A stretch of 64,000 bases of DNA from Macrococcus sp. DPC7161 (GCF_004117835.1 NZ_SDSC01000006.1:1-64000); one strand, 5' to 3'; numbered from the stretch's first letter, positions 9,963 through 18,840 are shown. The notes: a model not told the origin generated them from the sequence alone. Made by a program: numbers and translations.

Positions 9963-10799
9963 ATGACGACACAATATAAAGGAATTACTTTCTCACAAGA
10001 TAATTTAATAATTCATCCATCTCATGCAAATATTAGATTTTCATTTAATGAACAATTTCATCATTTCTTAAACCAAAGACGCATCTACACGTTACCTAAT
10101 CAAAATAATGTACGTGCAAGACTACGAGAAGCAACAATCATTCAAGTTTCTAGCCATGCACAAATAGAACCATACACGATGTTTTTAAATGGTAGATTTT
10201 TTTATACAATGGGTTCTTTTTCATCTACTTTAAGTGAATTACCTGTTAATACTGTTGTCGGCCGCTATTCATCAATCGCTTCAAATGTTAAACGCATGCA
10301 TGGAAATCATCCCTTGGACCGTTTTACGACTGCAATGATTACATACAATCAACACGACAGCGCATTTAGCGAATATGCAAAAGATCATCAAATGCAATTT
10401 AACACAACACCTTTTGCACCAACTTTAAATCCGGTCGTTATTGGAAATGATGTTTGGATTGGTCAAGATGTCACTTTTGCAAATACAGGAATTACTGTTG
10501 GGGATGGCGCTATTATTGCTGCTGGTTCAATTGTCACTAAAGATGTGCCACCCTATGCTATCGTTGCAGGAGTACCCGCACAAGTAAAAAAATATCGTTA
10601 TGATGAAAAAACAATCGAACGATTATTAAAATTACAATGGTGGCAATATGCTTATGGTGACTTTAAAGGTGTTAGTGGAAATGACGATATCGATACATTC
10701 ATTAATAAACTCGAAACAATGATTCATGAACACGGGATTCAACCATTCAAACCAGAAGTCACAACACTCAATGATTTTCAATCTGTTGAAAAAAATTAA
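9963..10799 (+). CDS. CatB/Vat-type hexapeptide-repeat O-acetyltransferase (paralogue 2)
   Basis: 278 residues; ATG 9963 follows AAAAGGAGCG. It is clearly homologous over its whole length to the protein at 5562: YKGITFS at the start, [23 protein letters not shown] (probable catalytic His), [36 protein letters not shown], and the shared tail [26 protein letters not shown]. The conserved tail after the beta-helix marks a specific subfamily. Only 17 bp separate it from the broken glycosyltransferase at 10817, and an intact one follows, so acetylation and glycosylation genes are probably cotranscribed. This supports action on the same glycan. The acceptor is inferred, not shown. Confidence 0.85.
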   Translation: MTTQYKGITFSQDNLIIHPSHANIRFSFNEQFHHFLNQRRIYTLPNQNNVRARLREATIIQVSSHAQIEPYTMFLNGRFFYTMGSFSSTLSELPVNTVVGRYSSIASNVKRMHGNHPLDRFTTAMITYNQHDSAFSEYAKDHQMQFNTTPFAPTLNPVVIGNDVWIGQDVTFANTGITVGDGAIIAAGSIVTKDVPPYAIVAGVPAQVKKYRYDEKTIERLLKLQWWQYAYGDFKGVSGNDDIDTFINKLETMIHEHGIQPFKPEVTTLNDFQSVEKN

Positions 10800-10816
10800 T
10801 TATAAGGAGATACAAA

Positions 10817-11217
10817 ATGCATTATTTTGTAGGCATTAATATACCTTTAGGCATTACAGGCATTGAACGTGCAATATTCAATCGTCTTTATTTATTCAAA
10901 AAATACAACATCCCTGCCAAACTATTATTCACTGATTTCTTACCCTTTTTTAATCATCACGCTGAAATTTATCATGTTGCTGAAGACACTTTGTATATGT
11001 ATGATTATTTTCAAAATGCTATTGGTTACAAAAATGAAGTATCTACAGATTGGTTATCGAGAAATAATGAAGACGCTTTATATGAAACTGTACGTCAATT
11101 TTTAATTGATGAATCATTACAACTAAATATTATCAAAACTGTAGGACATCAATTGTAGATTATGACGAAACACATATGATTCAAAAATGGCATCATTTTA
11201 TAGATAAAAATTCTTAA
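10817..11217 (+). pseudogene. SdgB-like glycosyltransferase reduced by internal deletion and frameshift
   Basis: A ribosome site (AAGGAG) and ATG 10817 open about 80 codons matching the N-terminus of the neighbours (MHYFVGINIPLGITGIERAIFNRL... to DWLS). At about 11058 the reading jumps to the C-terminal motif RNNEDALYETVRQF, equivalent to ARNDEDALYHTVKAF near residue 445 of the gene at 8047. Roughly 360 residues are therefore missing, including the whole donor-binding domain. A frameshift near 11124-11130 then gives a stop at 11158. Read in the other frame, KYYQNCRTSI...MIQKWHHFIDKNS continues the homology to TAA 11217. It cannot be an active transferase. Confidence 0.9.
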
Positions 11218-11232
11218 AAGGTAGGTATCACA

Positions 11233-12717
11233 ATGTATTATTTCGCTGGCGTTGGTGTATCTTATAGCATCGCAGGAATTGATCGAGCTTACATCAATCG
11301 ATTAAAACTTTTCCAAAAGCATCGTATACCCGCAAAAATACTAACTGTTCAATATAGCCATTTAGCTTATGAAAATTTACTAAAAAAAGGCTTAGAAAAA
11401 GACACAATTAATATGTATGATTATTTTCAACGTTGTAGTAGTGAACATCTTCAAACACAAACAAATCTTATGCATTATTGGGAACACGAATGTGGTTATA
11501 TCATAGAGGTCGTACCTCATCAATTAGACATTAGAGTAAAAGATCAAAATCATCAACTGATCATGTATGCTAGATTTTTTACAATTGAAAGAACGCATAT
11601 TAATTTTATATATTACTTTCAAAACGGAAAACTTATTAAACACGAAATGTATGATTATCGAGGATTTTTGAGTGCAACCCATTATTACGCAGAAGGAGAA
11701 AAGTATACATTAGAAGAGTTTTATACGCCTTCAGGTATCAAAGTTATCGAAAAACATTATACTATCGACAGCGACATTCCCTATGTTATTTATGTGAAGG
11801 ATTTAATGAACCAAACACATCGATTCAATAAAGAAACCGAAATGATCACTTTCTTTATTGAATCGATTCATAGGGCTGGAGATACCTTTATTGTAGACAG
11901 ACCCTACGAGCTATCAGAAGCATTTTATCATACACATCCTTCTATTAAAAAAGTTTTATTCTTCCACTCTATACATTTATTGAATAATGAGGATTTCGAT
12001 ACATTTAAATGGCCATATCAATATACACGCGAACACCTAAATATGTATCACGCATTGATCTGTTCTACAGAAGCTCAAAAAGCTGATTTATTACAGGTCA
12101 GTCAGTATGACGGAGATGTATTTGCGATACCAGTAGGTTATTTTGATAAAGCTCCTAAACACATCCAAAAAAAGCAACCCTATCGAATCACTTCTGTCGG
12201 TAGATATGTATACAATAAACAACTTGACCACCAAATACGTGTTATACATCGCTTAAAACAAGAGTTTAACGAAATTCAATTTGACATTTACGGTTTTGGT
12301 GGCCCAGGAAGCGCTCATGAATCTCTTCAACAACTTATTGAGGAATTAAATGCTGAAGATTATATACATCTTAGAGGCTTTGAAAATAATATTGAAGATA
12401 TGTACAAAGATAGTGTGCTTTCATTATTTACAAGTCAATTTGAAGGCTTTGGGCTAGCTATATTAGAGTCCTTTCAAAACAATACACCTGTATTTAGCTA
12501 TGATATTAAATACGGTCCAAATGAAATGATTCAAGATGGGATTAATGGCAATTTAGTTCCTCTAAATGATGAAAATGCTTTATACGAAAAGATAAAAACT
12601 TATCTTTCATCTCATGAACTACAACAAACTTATACATCTGCTTGTTATCAATCTATTGAAAAGTACAGTGAAGATAAAAATATTGAGCTATGGCGTGAAT
12701 TTATGAAAAAATTTTAG
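11233..12717 (+). CDS. SdgA/SdgB-like GT-B glycosyltransferase (second intact copy)
   Basis: 494 residues; ATG 11233 lies just after AAAGGTAGG and 15 bp after the pseudogene. It has the same architecture as the protein at 8047: MYYFAGVGVSYSIAGIDRAYINRL at the start, a central family-specific domain with YDYRGFLSATHYY, then a GT4 half with ITSVGRYVYNKQ, FDIYGFGGPG and EGFGLAILE (EX7E), and IKYGPNEMIQDGINGNL. In S. aureus SdgB adds the first GlcNAc and SdgA extends it, so two divergent copies here may also act in sequence. That division of labour is inferred. It is cytoplasmic and shares the bidirectional terminator at 12747 with gtfB. Confidence 0.88.
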   Translation: MYYFAGVGVSYSIAGIDRAYINRLKLFQKHRIPAKILTVQYSHLAYENLLKKGLEKDTINMYDYFQRCSSEHLQTQTNLMHYWEHECGYIIEVVPHQLDIRVKDQNHQLIMYARFFTIERTHINFIYYFQNGKLIKHEMYDYRGFLSATHYYAEGEKYTLEEFYTPSGIKVIEKHYTIDSDIPYVIYVKDLMNQTHRFNKETEMITFFIESIHRAGDTFIVDRPYELSEAFYHTHPSIKKVLFFHSIHLLNNEDFDTFKWPYQYTREHLNMYHALICSTEAQKADLLQVSQYDGDVFAIPVGYFDKAPKHIQKKQPYRITSVGRYVYNKQLDHQIRVIHRLKQEFNEIQFDIYGFGGPGSAHESLQQLIEELNAEDYIHLRGFENNIEDMYKDSVLSLFTSQFEGFGLAILESFQNNTPVFSYDIKYGPNEMIQDGINGNLVPLNDENALYEKIKTYLSSHELQQTYTSACYQSIEKYSEDKNIELWREFMKKF

Positions 12718-12746
12718 AAAAAAATCATGAGGGTTCTACCATAAAG

Positions 12747-12796
12747 AAAACCGAACAAAACGTATGAATTTTTGATTCATCGTTTTGTTCGGTTTT
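12747..12796. terminator. Bidirectional terminator
   Basis: A 16-bp perfect stem (AAAACCGAACAAAACG at 12747-12762 and its complement at 12781-12796) with an inner ATGAAT/ATTCAT extension, between the convergent glycosyltransferase and gtfB. Confidence 0.9.
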
Positions 12797-12875
12797 TGAC
12801 GTAGTGTCAACTTCTGTTGCACCGTATAAATTATTAATCACTAAATGACAAAAACTATTGTCACACACTTGTTTT

Positions 12876-14189
12876 TTATTGAAGTGCCTGAATGAATGCT
12901 TCTTTACTAATATGATTCGCATGTTTAATCTGTAATGCCAAACTACGATTAAGTACGGATTGATCTAAATGTTGATTCAATGTTTTGATGAAATCTTCTA
13001 TGCTTGCATCATCTTTAGTTAATTCTGGTAACGTTAGCGTCTTATTATGAGCACGCCCTTTAAAACTCAAAATAAGCATGTTCATATCAAAAGCGCGTCT
13101 CACTGCACCGTGTAATTCATTACCGCTATTTATATCTAAATAATAGTCACAAGTTTCAAATAATTTATTAAAAGTATATTTTGAAGCAATTGGATAGAGT
13201 ATTACATTTTCAAATCGATCATATTGTATTAATGTGTTTGACATTTCTGTCATAGCTGCAACATGGAACGTATATTCAGGACAATCTTTTACAATTTGCT
13301 CAAAGTGTAATAAATCATCTGAATTTGTAGCAATTAACACATCTCTACTACCTTGGTTTTGACGTTTAAATTGATAGTGATAGCCAAATGGAATGACATT
13401 TTCATTTTGTTCAGACATCACTTTAACATGATTATATTCCATTTGGTCAGGCACTAAAACTTTATATGAGCGATTTAATGTCTTTGTTAAAGCATGCTGC
13501 ATATTTCCTGGAATTTGTTCTTTAATTTGCTCTTGCCAAATAATGTTTGTATGACCATTATCCAACCCAAGAGAAACAAAAAATGGCACACCTAGTGAGT
13601 TGATATTAAGAACATTTGTGTCTAAACCGCTTTCTCTTAGATAAAATTGAACAAACTTTGTTTTCGAATCAAAAATGTATTCTTTACCATTCCATCTTAA
13701 TATCAATTGGTTGGTTACAATATTTTCGTATATGATTTCTTCATTTTGCTGGTTAAAATATGATTTAAATACGATTTGACTATCTGCATTTCTCACTTCT
13801 TGCATAAATCGATATCCATATTGATTGTAAACATCCACAAAGCGCACTTTTTGATTTTTGTCTAGCCATTCTACTCGATGTACAGATCTTGGTTGTGGAT
13901 GTGAATGGTATTTTATATTAGCTTTAATTTCACCTAAATTAAATACATTTGCAAATTGATTAGAACCATGTATTTCCCAATGTTTAGGTATTTTTATTTC
14001 ATTAAAAAATTTGGGTCTGTCTTGCTTAGTTGCATGATATTTTGCGAAAAATTGATATGGACTAGTAATATCGCTTGGTAAGAAACCACTATCCTCAATA
14101 ACAACAGTCTTAGATTCTATACCAACATTTTTCAAACTTCGATAAATTTCTAAAGATGGTTTATCTAATTGATAAAATAAATTAATCAT
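12876..14189 (-). CDS. gtfB: GtfB-type glycosyltransferase stabilising subunit
   Basis: 437 residues (MINLFYQLDKPSLEIYRSLKNVG...). It resembles GtfB of the accessory Sec glycosylation system: a catalytically inactive GT-B-like protein that binds GtfA, holds the Ser/Thr-rich acceptor and lets GtfA add GlcNAc. The DVLIATNSDDLLHFEQIV and FNKLFETCDYYLDINSGNELHGAV segments match the C-terminal half of the family, and the donor-site EX7E is absent as expected. Its start overlaps the end of gtfA by 8 bp, so the two are translated together. No secA2, secY2 or asp genes are present here, unlike the sraP locus of S. aureus. Confidence 0.85.
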   Translation of the reverse strand: MINLFYQLDKPSLEIYRSLKNVGIESKTVVIEDSGFLPSDITSPYQFFAKYHATKQDRPKFFNEIKIPKHWEIHGSNQFANVFNLGEIKANIKYHSHPQPRSVHRVEWLDKNQKVRFVDVYNQYGYRFMQEVRNADSQIVFKSYFNQQNEEIIYENIVTNQLILRWNGKEYIFDSKTKFVQFYLRESGLDTNVLNINSLGVPFFVSLGLDNGHTNIIWQEQIKEQIPGNMQHALTKTLNRSYKVLVPDQMEYNHVKVMSEQNENVIPFGYHYQFKRQNQGSRDVLIATNSDDLLHFEQIVKDCPEYTFHVAAMTEMSNTLIQYDRFENVILYPIASKYTFNKLFETCDYYLDINSGNELHGAVRRAFDMNMLILSFKGRAHNKTLTLPELTKDDASIEDFIKTLNQHLDQSVLNRSLALQIKHANHISKEAFIQALQ

Positions 14190-15681
14190 GACACACCTCT
14201 CTCACTAATGTTGCCCATTTTTGTACTGTTTTGTCTGATAAGAAATCTTCAGCAATTTTGTATGAGACATCATGATAATCTTTATGATTTGTAAATAAAT
14301 CTATAACTGCATCCGCCAATTTTCTAACAACAGTTTCTGTATTGTCTTGATCTCTATGATAATCAATAAGCTTCCCGTTGACATCATGCTGAATAAACGT
14401 AGGATTACCATACTCAACATTTAGACCAATCATGCCCAATCCTGAACCGATTGCTTCCATTAAAGTTAATCCAAAGCCTTCACTTGTTGAACCTGATAGA
14501 AACACTTCATAATTCGGATAAATAGATTCTAAATGTACATGTCCTTTTAATTGAATGTAACTCTCAGCTTTATGCGCTCTTATTAAATCAGTTAACATTT
14601 GGCGTTGTGAGCCTTCCCCATAAATATCTAATGATAAATCTGGCAAACTTTGTTTTGCTCTTACTGTTGCTAATACAAGCCAATCTAAATGTTTCTCTTT
14701 TGCTAACCTCGATGCAGTTATCATCGAGAATGGTTTTCTTTTTTGTGAATTTTGTAAATGCTTTAAGCTACCAACTGGAATTGTATAAATTTTTGGTTGT
14801 ACATTTAAATACTTCTTAAAGTGTGTTTTTAAACGCTCATTTTGTCGGTCTGTTGCTGTGATATAAAAATCCACTTCTTGATGGTTCATAAATTGATATT
14901 CATAAAAATTATTCCATAAAATCACTTGATCTGAAGTATTATTCTCACTGAAATGTTCAGCATGAACAACCACGCCAAGCTTACTTTCGCCTTTATTTTG
15001 AATCACAGATTGTGCGACACCTTTTCCTCTATCTAAAATAACAATATCCTTATTTGTGAGATTCAAGCACTGCATAAAGTATGCAACGAATTCTTGTTTT
15101 GAGTATAACTTTTGACTGTCAAATTCAAACATACTTTCTTCTTTATTAATATGCTCACGATAAGCAATAGTGCCATCTTCATTAAAAAACTGTCTCATAT
15201 ACAGTTTAGCCCCTTCATTAGGCGCATAATATTCAGAGCAAATCTTAGTATATGTATAAAAATCTTTACGAATCAACTTATTTTGTACAATCACGTCTAC
15301 ACGGTCAACAATATTTTCATTTTTATTTTTTAAATAACATTTTAAATAAGTATGATTACCCTCTAAAAATACTTGTACTACTTTCTCTGTAGTCACAGTT
15401 TTTGGTTGGCTTATATTATAATTTTTATAAACTTCTTCTAAAGTATATGTCGATGGATGAATCTTAACGTCAGTAAAATATTGATAAATCCAAATGATTT
15501 CTTCATCTTTAAAACCAATGTTTTCTGTATAAGTTTGAATATTCTCTGAATTAATGAAGTCTAAAAAAATAAATTTGATTTCTGTATTAAGATTTCTTAG
15601 CAACTCTGCCCTATAACTTTGAGCATATTCTACACCGCTACTTGCCCACCCAATACCAAGGTTAATATTATAAATCGTCAT
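14182..15681 (-). CDS. gtfA: GtfA-type O-GlcNAc transferase for serine-rich proteins
   Basis: 499 residues from ATG 15681, which follows AGAGGTG; a longer start at 15702 would overlap that site. MTIYNINLGIGWASSGVEYAQSYRAELLR is nearly the signature N-terminus of GtfA. The middle includes KDIVILDRGKG and VVVHAEHFSENNT. The C-terminal GT4 part has ITASRLAKEKHLDWLV, LDIYGEGSQR, and STSEGFGLTLMEAIGSG, where the EX7E donor motif sits. GtfA-GtfB heterotetramers initiate O-glycosylation of Ser/Thr-rich adhesins in the cytoplasm. With no SRR adhesin or SecA2 system nearby, the adjacent DSVT-repeat adhesin is the natural candidate substrate (inference). Confidence 0.92.
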   Translation of the reverse strand: MTIYNINLGIGWASSGVEYAQSYRAELLRNLNTEIKFIFLDFINSENIQTYTENIGFKDEEIIWIYQYFTDVKIHPSTYTLEEVYKNYNISQPKTVTTEKVVQVFLEGNHTYLKCYLKNKNENIVDRVDVIVQNKLIRKDFYTYTKICSEYYAPNEGAKLYMRQFFNEDGTIAYREHINKEESMFEFDSQKLYSKQEFVAYFMQCLNLTNKDIVILDRGKGVAQSVIQNKGESKLGVVVHAEHFSENNTSDQVILWNNFYEYQFMNHQEVDFYITATDRQNERLKTHFKKYLNVQPKIYTIPVGSLKHLQNSQKRKPFSMITASRLAKEKHLDWLVLATVRAKQSLPDLSLDIYGEGSQRQMLTDLIRAHKAESYIQLKGHVHLESIYPNYEVFLSGSTSEGFGLTLMEAIGSGLGMIGLNVEYGNPTFIQHDVNGKLIDYHRDQDNTETVVRKLADAVIDLFTNHKDYHDVSYKIAEDFLSDKTVQKWATLVREVCHD

Positions 15682-15766
15682 GGATACACCTCTATTTTTC
15701 ACTATTAAGTTTATTATAGGCGAGTGTACATTGAATCACAATCCAAACTATTAAATGACACAAAGA

Positions 15767-15793
15767 AGAGCCACAGTTTCGTTTGCGGCTCAT
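15767..15793. repeat. Single hairpin related to the 41-bp tandem array at 32.7-33.1 kb
   Basis: GAGCCACA (15769-15776) pairs with TGCGGCTC (15784-15791) with one mismatch. The 16 bases TTCGTTTGCGGCTCAT (15778-15793) are identical to the core of the 41-bp units at 32679-33129, so this is a lone member of the same element. Confidence 0.7.
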
Positions 15794-15800
15794 TCCATCG

Positions 15801-15875
15801 TTATTCCGCTTCATTTTTCTTAAATAAAGTTGCGATCAATCCTAATAAAACTGCAAATGATATTTTTTTAAGCAT
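15801..15875 (-). CDS. Putative 24-residue hydrophobic peptide, coupled to yeiH
   Basis: ATG 15875 reads MLKKISFAVLLGLIATLFKKNEAE and stops at 15801. The sequence GGTAGGTG directly upstream both contains the stop codon of the YeiH-like gene and serves as ribosome site, so translation would be coupled. One transmembrane helix is flanked by Lys residues. It may be a small membrane partner of the transporter; too short for a family call. Confidence 0.5.
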   Translation of the reverse strand: MLKKISFAVLLGLIATLFKKNEAE

Positions 15876-15883
15876 AATTTCAC

Positions 15884-16849
15884 CTACCATATATGTATAA
15901 CATGCAAAATGATCATACTAGAGACAGCGACAATAAACCACGTTAATGCTCCTAATATTACAGGTTTTATGCCGATTTTCTTGAATGTATTAATATTAAC
16001 ACTTAATCCAATACCGGCAAGCGCCATACTAATTAAGAATGTAGATAATGTTTTAATAACCATCATCCATGATTTCGGTATTGGTACAATACTTACAAAT
16101 AGACTCGCTAACAAGAAATATAGAATAAACCAAGGAAACACTTTAGATAACTTCATATTTCTGTCTTGTTTAGATGTTATCCATGCAATGATGAAACATA
16201 TTGGTACAATCATTAAGGCACGAACCAACTTTACAATTGTTGCTGTATCACCTGCTTCTGTACCATAAGTATACCCTGCTGCCACCACACTACTCGTATC
16301 ATTGATTGCTGAACCCGCAAAGTACCCAAATCCGACTTGAGACATATTAAACAAATGCCCTAAAAAAGGAAACAAAAACACAGCAACAATATTAAATAAA
16401 AATATTGTTGAAATACTAAACGCGATTTCCTCATCTTTTGCTTTAATAATTGGACTGGTCGCTGCAATAGCAGAACCACCACAAATTGCTGTACCAACCC
16501 CTATTAAAGTTGAAATGCGTGAAGCAATACGCATATATCTTCCAACAAAATAACTAAAAATAAGTGCTATCGTAATGGTTGATAAAGTGAGTGGTAAACT
16601 TGAAACACCAATACTACCTACAGTACGAATACTAAGGGTAAATCCCATTAAGATAATCGCGTACTGTAGCAATTTCTTACTGCTATATTTAATGCCTGGC
16701 TGGAAGCTTTTATGTAAGTTCAAGTTGCCTAATACGATTCCGATTAATATACTAAACATCACACTACCGATTACCGGCATCCATAATCCTAACCCTGTAC
16801 TTACTAATGCAATCATAAAGCATAATAAAATGCCCTTGAATTTATCCAT
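15884..16849 (-). CDS. YeiH/UPF0324 family membrane transporter
   Basis: 321 residues with about ten membrane helices. The pattern LGLWMPVIGSVMFSILIGIVLGNL, YAIILMGFTLSIRTVG, VGTAICGGSAIAATSPIIKAKDEEIAFSI and AINDTSSVVAAGYTYG marks the UPF0324 (YeiH) family, sometimes called putative sulfate exporters. The substrate is not firmly established. The start follows AGGAGTGGTACC. A 24-codon gene is coupled at its 3' end, and the small gene at 17024 is divergent. No LysR-type regulator, a common partner of YeiH, is adjacent. Confidence 0.85.
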   Translation of the reverse strand: MDKFKGILLCFMIALVSTGLGLWMPVIGSVMFSILIGIVLGNLNLHKSFQPGIKYSSKKLLQYAIILMGFTLSIRTVGSIGVSSLPLTLSTITIALIFSYFVGRYMRIASRISTLIGVGTAICGGSAIAATSPIIKAKDEEIAFSISTIFLFNIVAVFLFPFLGHLFNMSQVGFGYFAGSAINDTSSVVAAGYTYGTEAGDTATIVKLVRALMIVPICFIIAWITSKQDRNMKLSKVFPWFILYFLLASLFVSIVPIPKSWMMVIKTLSTFLISMALAGIGLSVNINTFKKIGIKPVILGALTWFIVAVSSMIILHVIHIW

Positions 16850-17023
16850 GGTACCACTCCTTATGAGTAGGAATTCTTCTTTGTACTTTTGTACATTCTA
16901 GCATATAGGCTTTCGAAAATCATTGGGGCCATATCAATTTTTGTTCATTAAATTGTTCGTGATTTAATTTCATTTCACAATATGATAGAATGTAACTATT
17001 ATTTTATAGAAATGGTGACCATT

Positions 17024-17209
17024 ATGGATGAAAACAAATCTTTAGAAGAACGTAATAAAGAAATAGAAGCACAGTTGTTACATGAGTTGGAACATGGTAC
17101 AGGAGAACCTGAGAAGAAACAACGTCATGCTTTGCTTAGTGTGATGGGGATTATGACGTTAATCTTTGTTATACGCATGTTTTATAATTTAATAAAGATG
17201 TACATTTAA
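17024..17209 (+). CDS. Small single-helix membrane protein, unknown
   Basis: 61 residues from ATG 17024, preceded by GGTGA; an upstream ATG at 16982 lacks a ribosome site. A charged, Glu-rich helical N-terminus (MDENKSLEERNKEIEAQLLHEL) is followed by a C-terminal membrane helix (LLSVMGIMTLIFVIRMFYNLI). It could be a tail-anchored membrane protein. A short terminator follows. I recognise no family. Confidence 0.6.
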   Translation: MDENKSLEERNKEIEAQLLHELEHGTGEPEKKQRHALLSVMGIMTLIFVIRMFYNLIKMYI

Positions 17210-17229
17210 GTCACTTCGGTGGCTTTTTT
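17209..17229 (+). terminator. Short terminator
   Basis: AGTCAC-TTCG-GTGGCT stem (one G-T pair) with a stable TTCG loop, followed by six T. Confidence 0.7.
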
Positions 17230-17284
17230 ATTTTGCCATTTAAGCTATAATAGAAGTTCAGTTTAAAAGAACGGAGTTTTGATT

Positions 17285-17893
17285 TTGAATTTTATATTAT
17301 CACTCTTATTAGGGACATCATTATTAAATCAACAACCTCATATCCCAGTACAATACGTACATTCTGTCGATGGTGATACCGTTGTTGTCAAAAAGAATCA
17401 TCGCAACGTAACAGTGCGTTTATTATTAGTAGACACACCGGAATCTAAAAAACCGAATACCCCCGTCCAACCATATGCCATCGAGGCCAGTAAATTTACT
17501 GAATCCCTTGTAAAAACTTGTGACTTATCCATTCAATACGATACAAAAGGTAAAACAGATAAGTATGGTCGTGACTTAGTGTATTTGTATTGTGGAAACG
17601 AAATGGTTAATAAGACATTGGTGGAAAAAGGGTATGCTCGTGTAGGTTACGTGTATCAACAAAAAGACCACTTACGAACACTTGAAAATGCACAAAGCAT
17701 TGCCCGTGCTAAAGGATTGAAAATATGGAGTATAAAAGGCTATGTCAATGAAGATGGTGAAGGATTTAATGATTCCGAAGCAGACCGAAATTCAGAAGGC
17801 AGTTTTTCAGAATTTCTCCGAAAGCTACTTCATAACATCTTAGATGACATTATTGATGGTGTTATAAAAGCGTTGAAAGATTTATTTAAATAA
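17285..17893 (+). CDS. Secreted thermonuclease-family nuclease
   Basis: About 202 residues from TTG 17285, 8 bases after ACGGAG; TTG 17279 is in frame but too close to it. A short hydrophobic N-terminus (MNFILSLLLGTSLLNQQ) should act as signal. The staphylococcal nuclease fold follows: VHSVDGDTVVV (calcium-binding Asp), VRLLLVDTPES (Arg and Glu of the active site), and KYGRDLVYLY (second catalytic Arg). The C-terminal 45 residues are an acidic linker plus an amphipathic helix (FLRKLLHNILDDIIDGVIKALKDLF) that may bind membrane. It cleaves extracellular DNA and RNA in a Ca2+-dependent way by family. A second nuclease gene follows directly. Confidence 0.88.
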   Translation: MNFILSLLLGTSLLNQQPHIPVQYVHSVDGDTVVVKKNHRNVTVRLLLVDTPESKKPNTPVQPYAIEASKFTESLVKTCDLSIQYDTKGKTDKYGRDLVYLYCGNEMVNKTLVEKGYARVGYVYQQKDHLRTLENAQSIARAKGLKIWSIKGYVNEDGEGFNDSEADRNSEGSFSEFLRKLLHNILDDIIDGVIKALKDLFK

Positions 17894-17977
17894 TTTTAGT
17901 ATTTTGGAAAATTTTTGTTACTCTACTTGATTTTATTGTGTATAATGTATTTGATTTATATACAGGAGGGGTACAAT

Positions 17978-18784
17978 ATGAAATTTCTAAAGTTATTATT
18001 GATTGCATCTTTATTACTTATTCTTCTACCTACACAACATGCAGATGCAATTTCAAAGAAAGAAACAGTCACATATGTTTCAACGGTTGATGGAGATACT
18101 GTCAAAGTTAAAAAAGGATCAAAAGTCATCACATTACGTCTTTTATTAATAGATACACCAGAATCTAAAGATCCTAGAAAGCCTGTGCAACCTTATGCAA
18201 AAGAAGCACAAAAATATTTAGAATCAACAATCAAATATAGCAAATTACAAATTGCTTATGACAATCAAGACAAATACGATAAATACGGCAGACATTTAGT
18301 TTATTTATTTGCAAACGGGAAGTTAGTCAACGATGCAATGGTTAAAGCGGGATATGCACGTGTAGGCTACATTTATTCTCAAGTTTATTACTTAGACAAA
18401 TTAGAAGCATCACAAAAATATGCCAAAAGTAAAAAGCTAAAAATTTGGTCTATCCCAGGATACGTTAATCCACTTGTAGAAGGATTTACAACAAAATCAT
18501 CAACAGCAAGTGTCACACCTACAAAAGTTGTAGCACCAGTAAAAAGTAATAAAACTAAGAAAACAACAAAACCTGTGCAAAAGTCTAGACCTGGTTATCC
18601 AACATCTAAATATAAATCAGGCGCACCAAAGTATTTGAGAAATTGTACAGAAGTTAAAAAGTACTATCCTTATGGTATTACTGATAATCACGTTTCATAT
18701 TTAAAGAAGCATGACCGCGACCGTGACCGCTTAGGCTGCGAAGCATCAAACGTACAATTCCAATCATGGATGTTAAATAATTAA
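17978..18784 (+). CDS. Secreted thermonuclease with Excalibur domain
   Basis: 268 residues from ATG 17978, preceded by AGGAGGGG. The N-terminus is a clear signal peptide (LLLIASLLLILLPTQHADA, cleavage near 24). The nuclease domain has VSTVDGDTVKV, LRLLLIDTPES and KYGRHLVYLF, so all catalytic residues are kept. A Lys/Thr/Pro linker leads to a C-terminal Excalibur calcium-binding motif (DRDRDRLGCE). It is about half identical to the preceding nuclease in the catalytic part, so the two arose by tandem duplication. They differ in how the C-terminus holds the enzyme outside the cell. Confidence 0.92.
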   Translation: MKFLKLLLIASLLLILLPTQHADAISKKETVTYVSTVDGDTVKVKKGSKVITLRLLLIDTPESKDPRKPVQPYAKEAQKYLESTIKYSKLQIAYDNQDKYDKYGRHLVYLFANGKLVNDAMVKAGYARVGYIYSQVYYLDKLEASQKYAKSKKLKIWSIPGYVNPLVEGFTTKSSTASVTPTKVVAPVKSNKTKKTTKPVQKSRPGYPTSKYKSGAPKYLRNCTEVKKYYPYGITDNHVSYLKKHDRDRDRLGCEASNVQFQSWMLNN

Positions 18785-18788
18785 TCAA

Positions 18789-18820
18789 ACGGCAGTATCC
18801 TTTTGGATGCTGTTTTTTTG
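18789..18820 (+). terminator. Terminator of the nuclease genes
   Basis: CAGTATCC / GGATGCTG stem, TTTT loop, then seven T. Confidence 0.85.
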
Positions 18821-18840
18821 ATGCTTTCAGATTTCTATTT

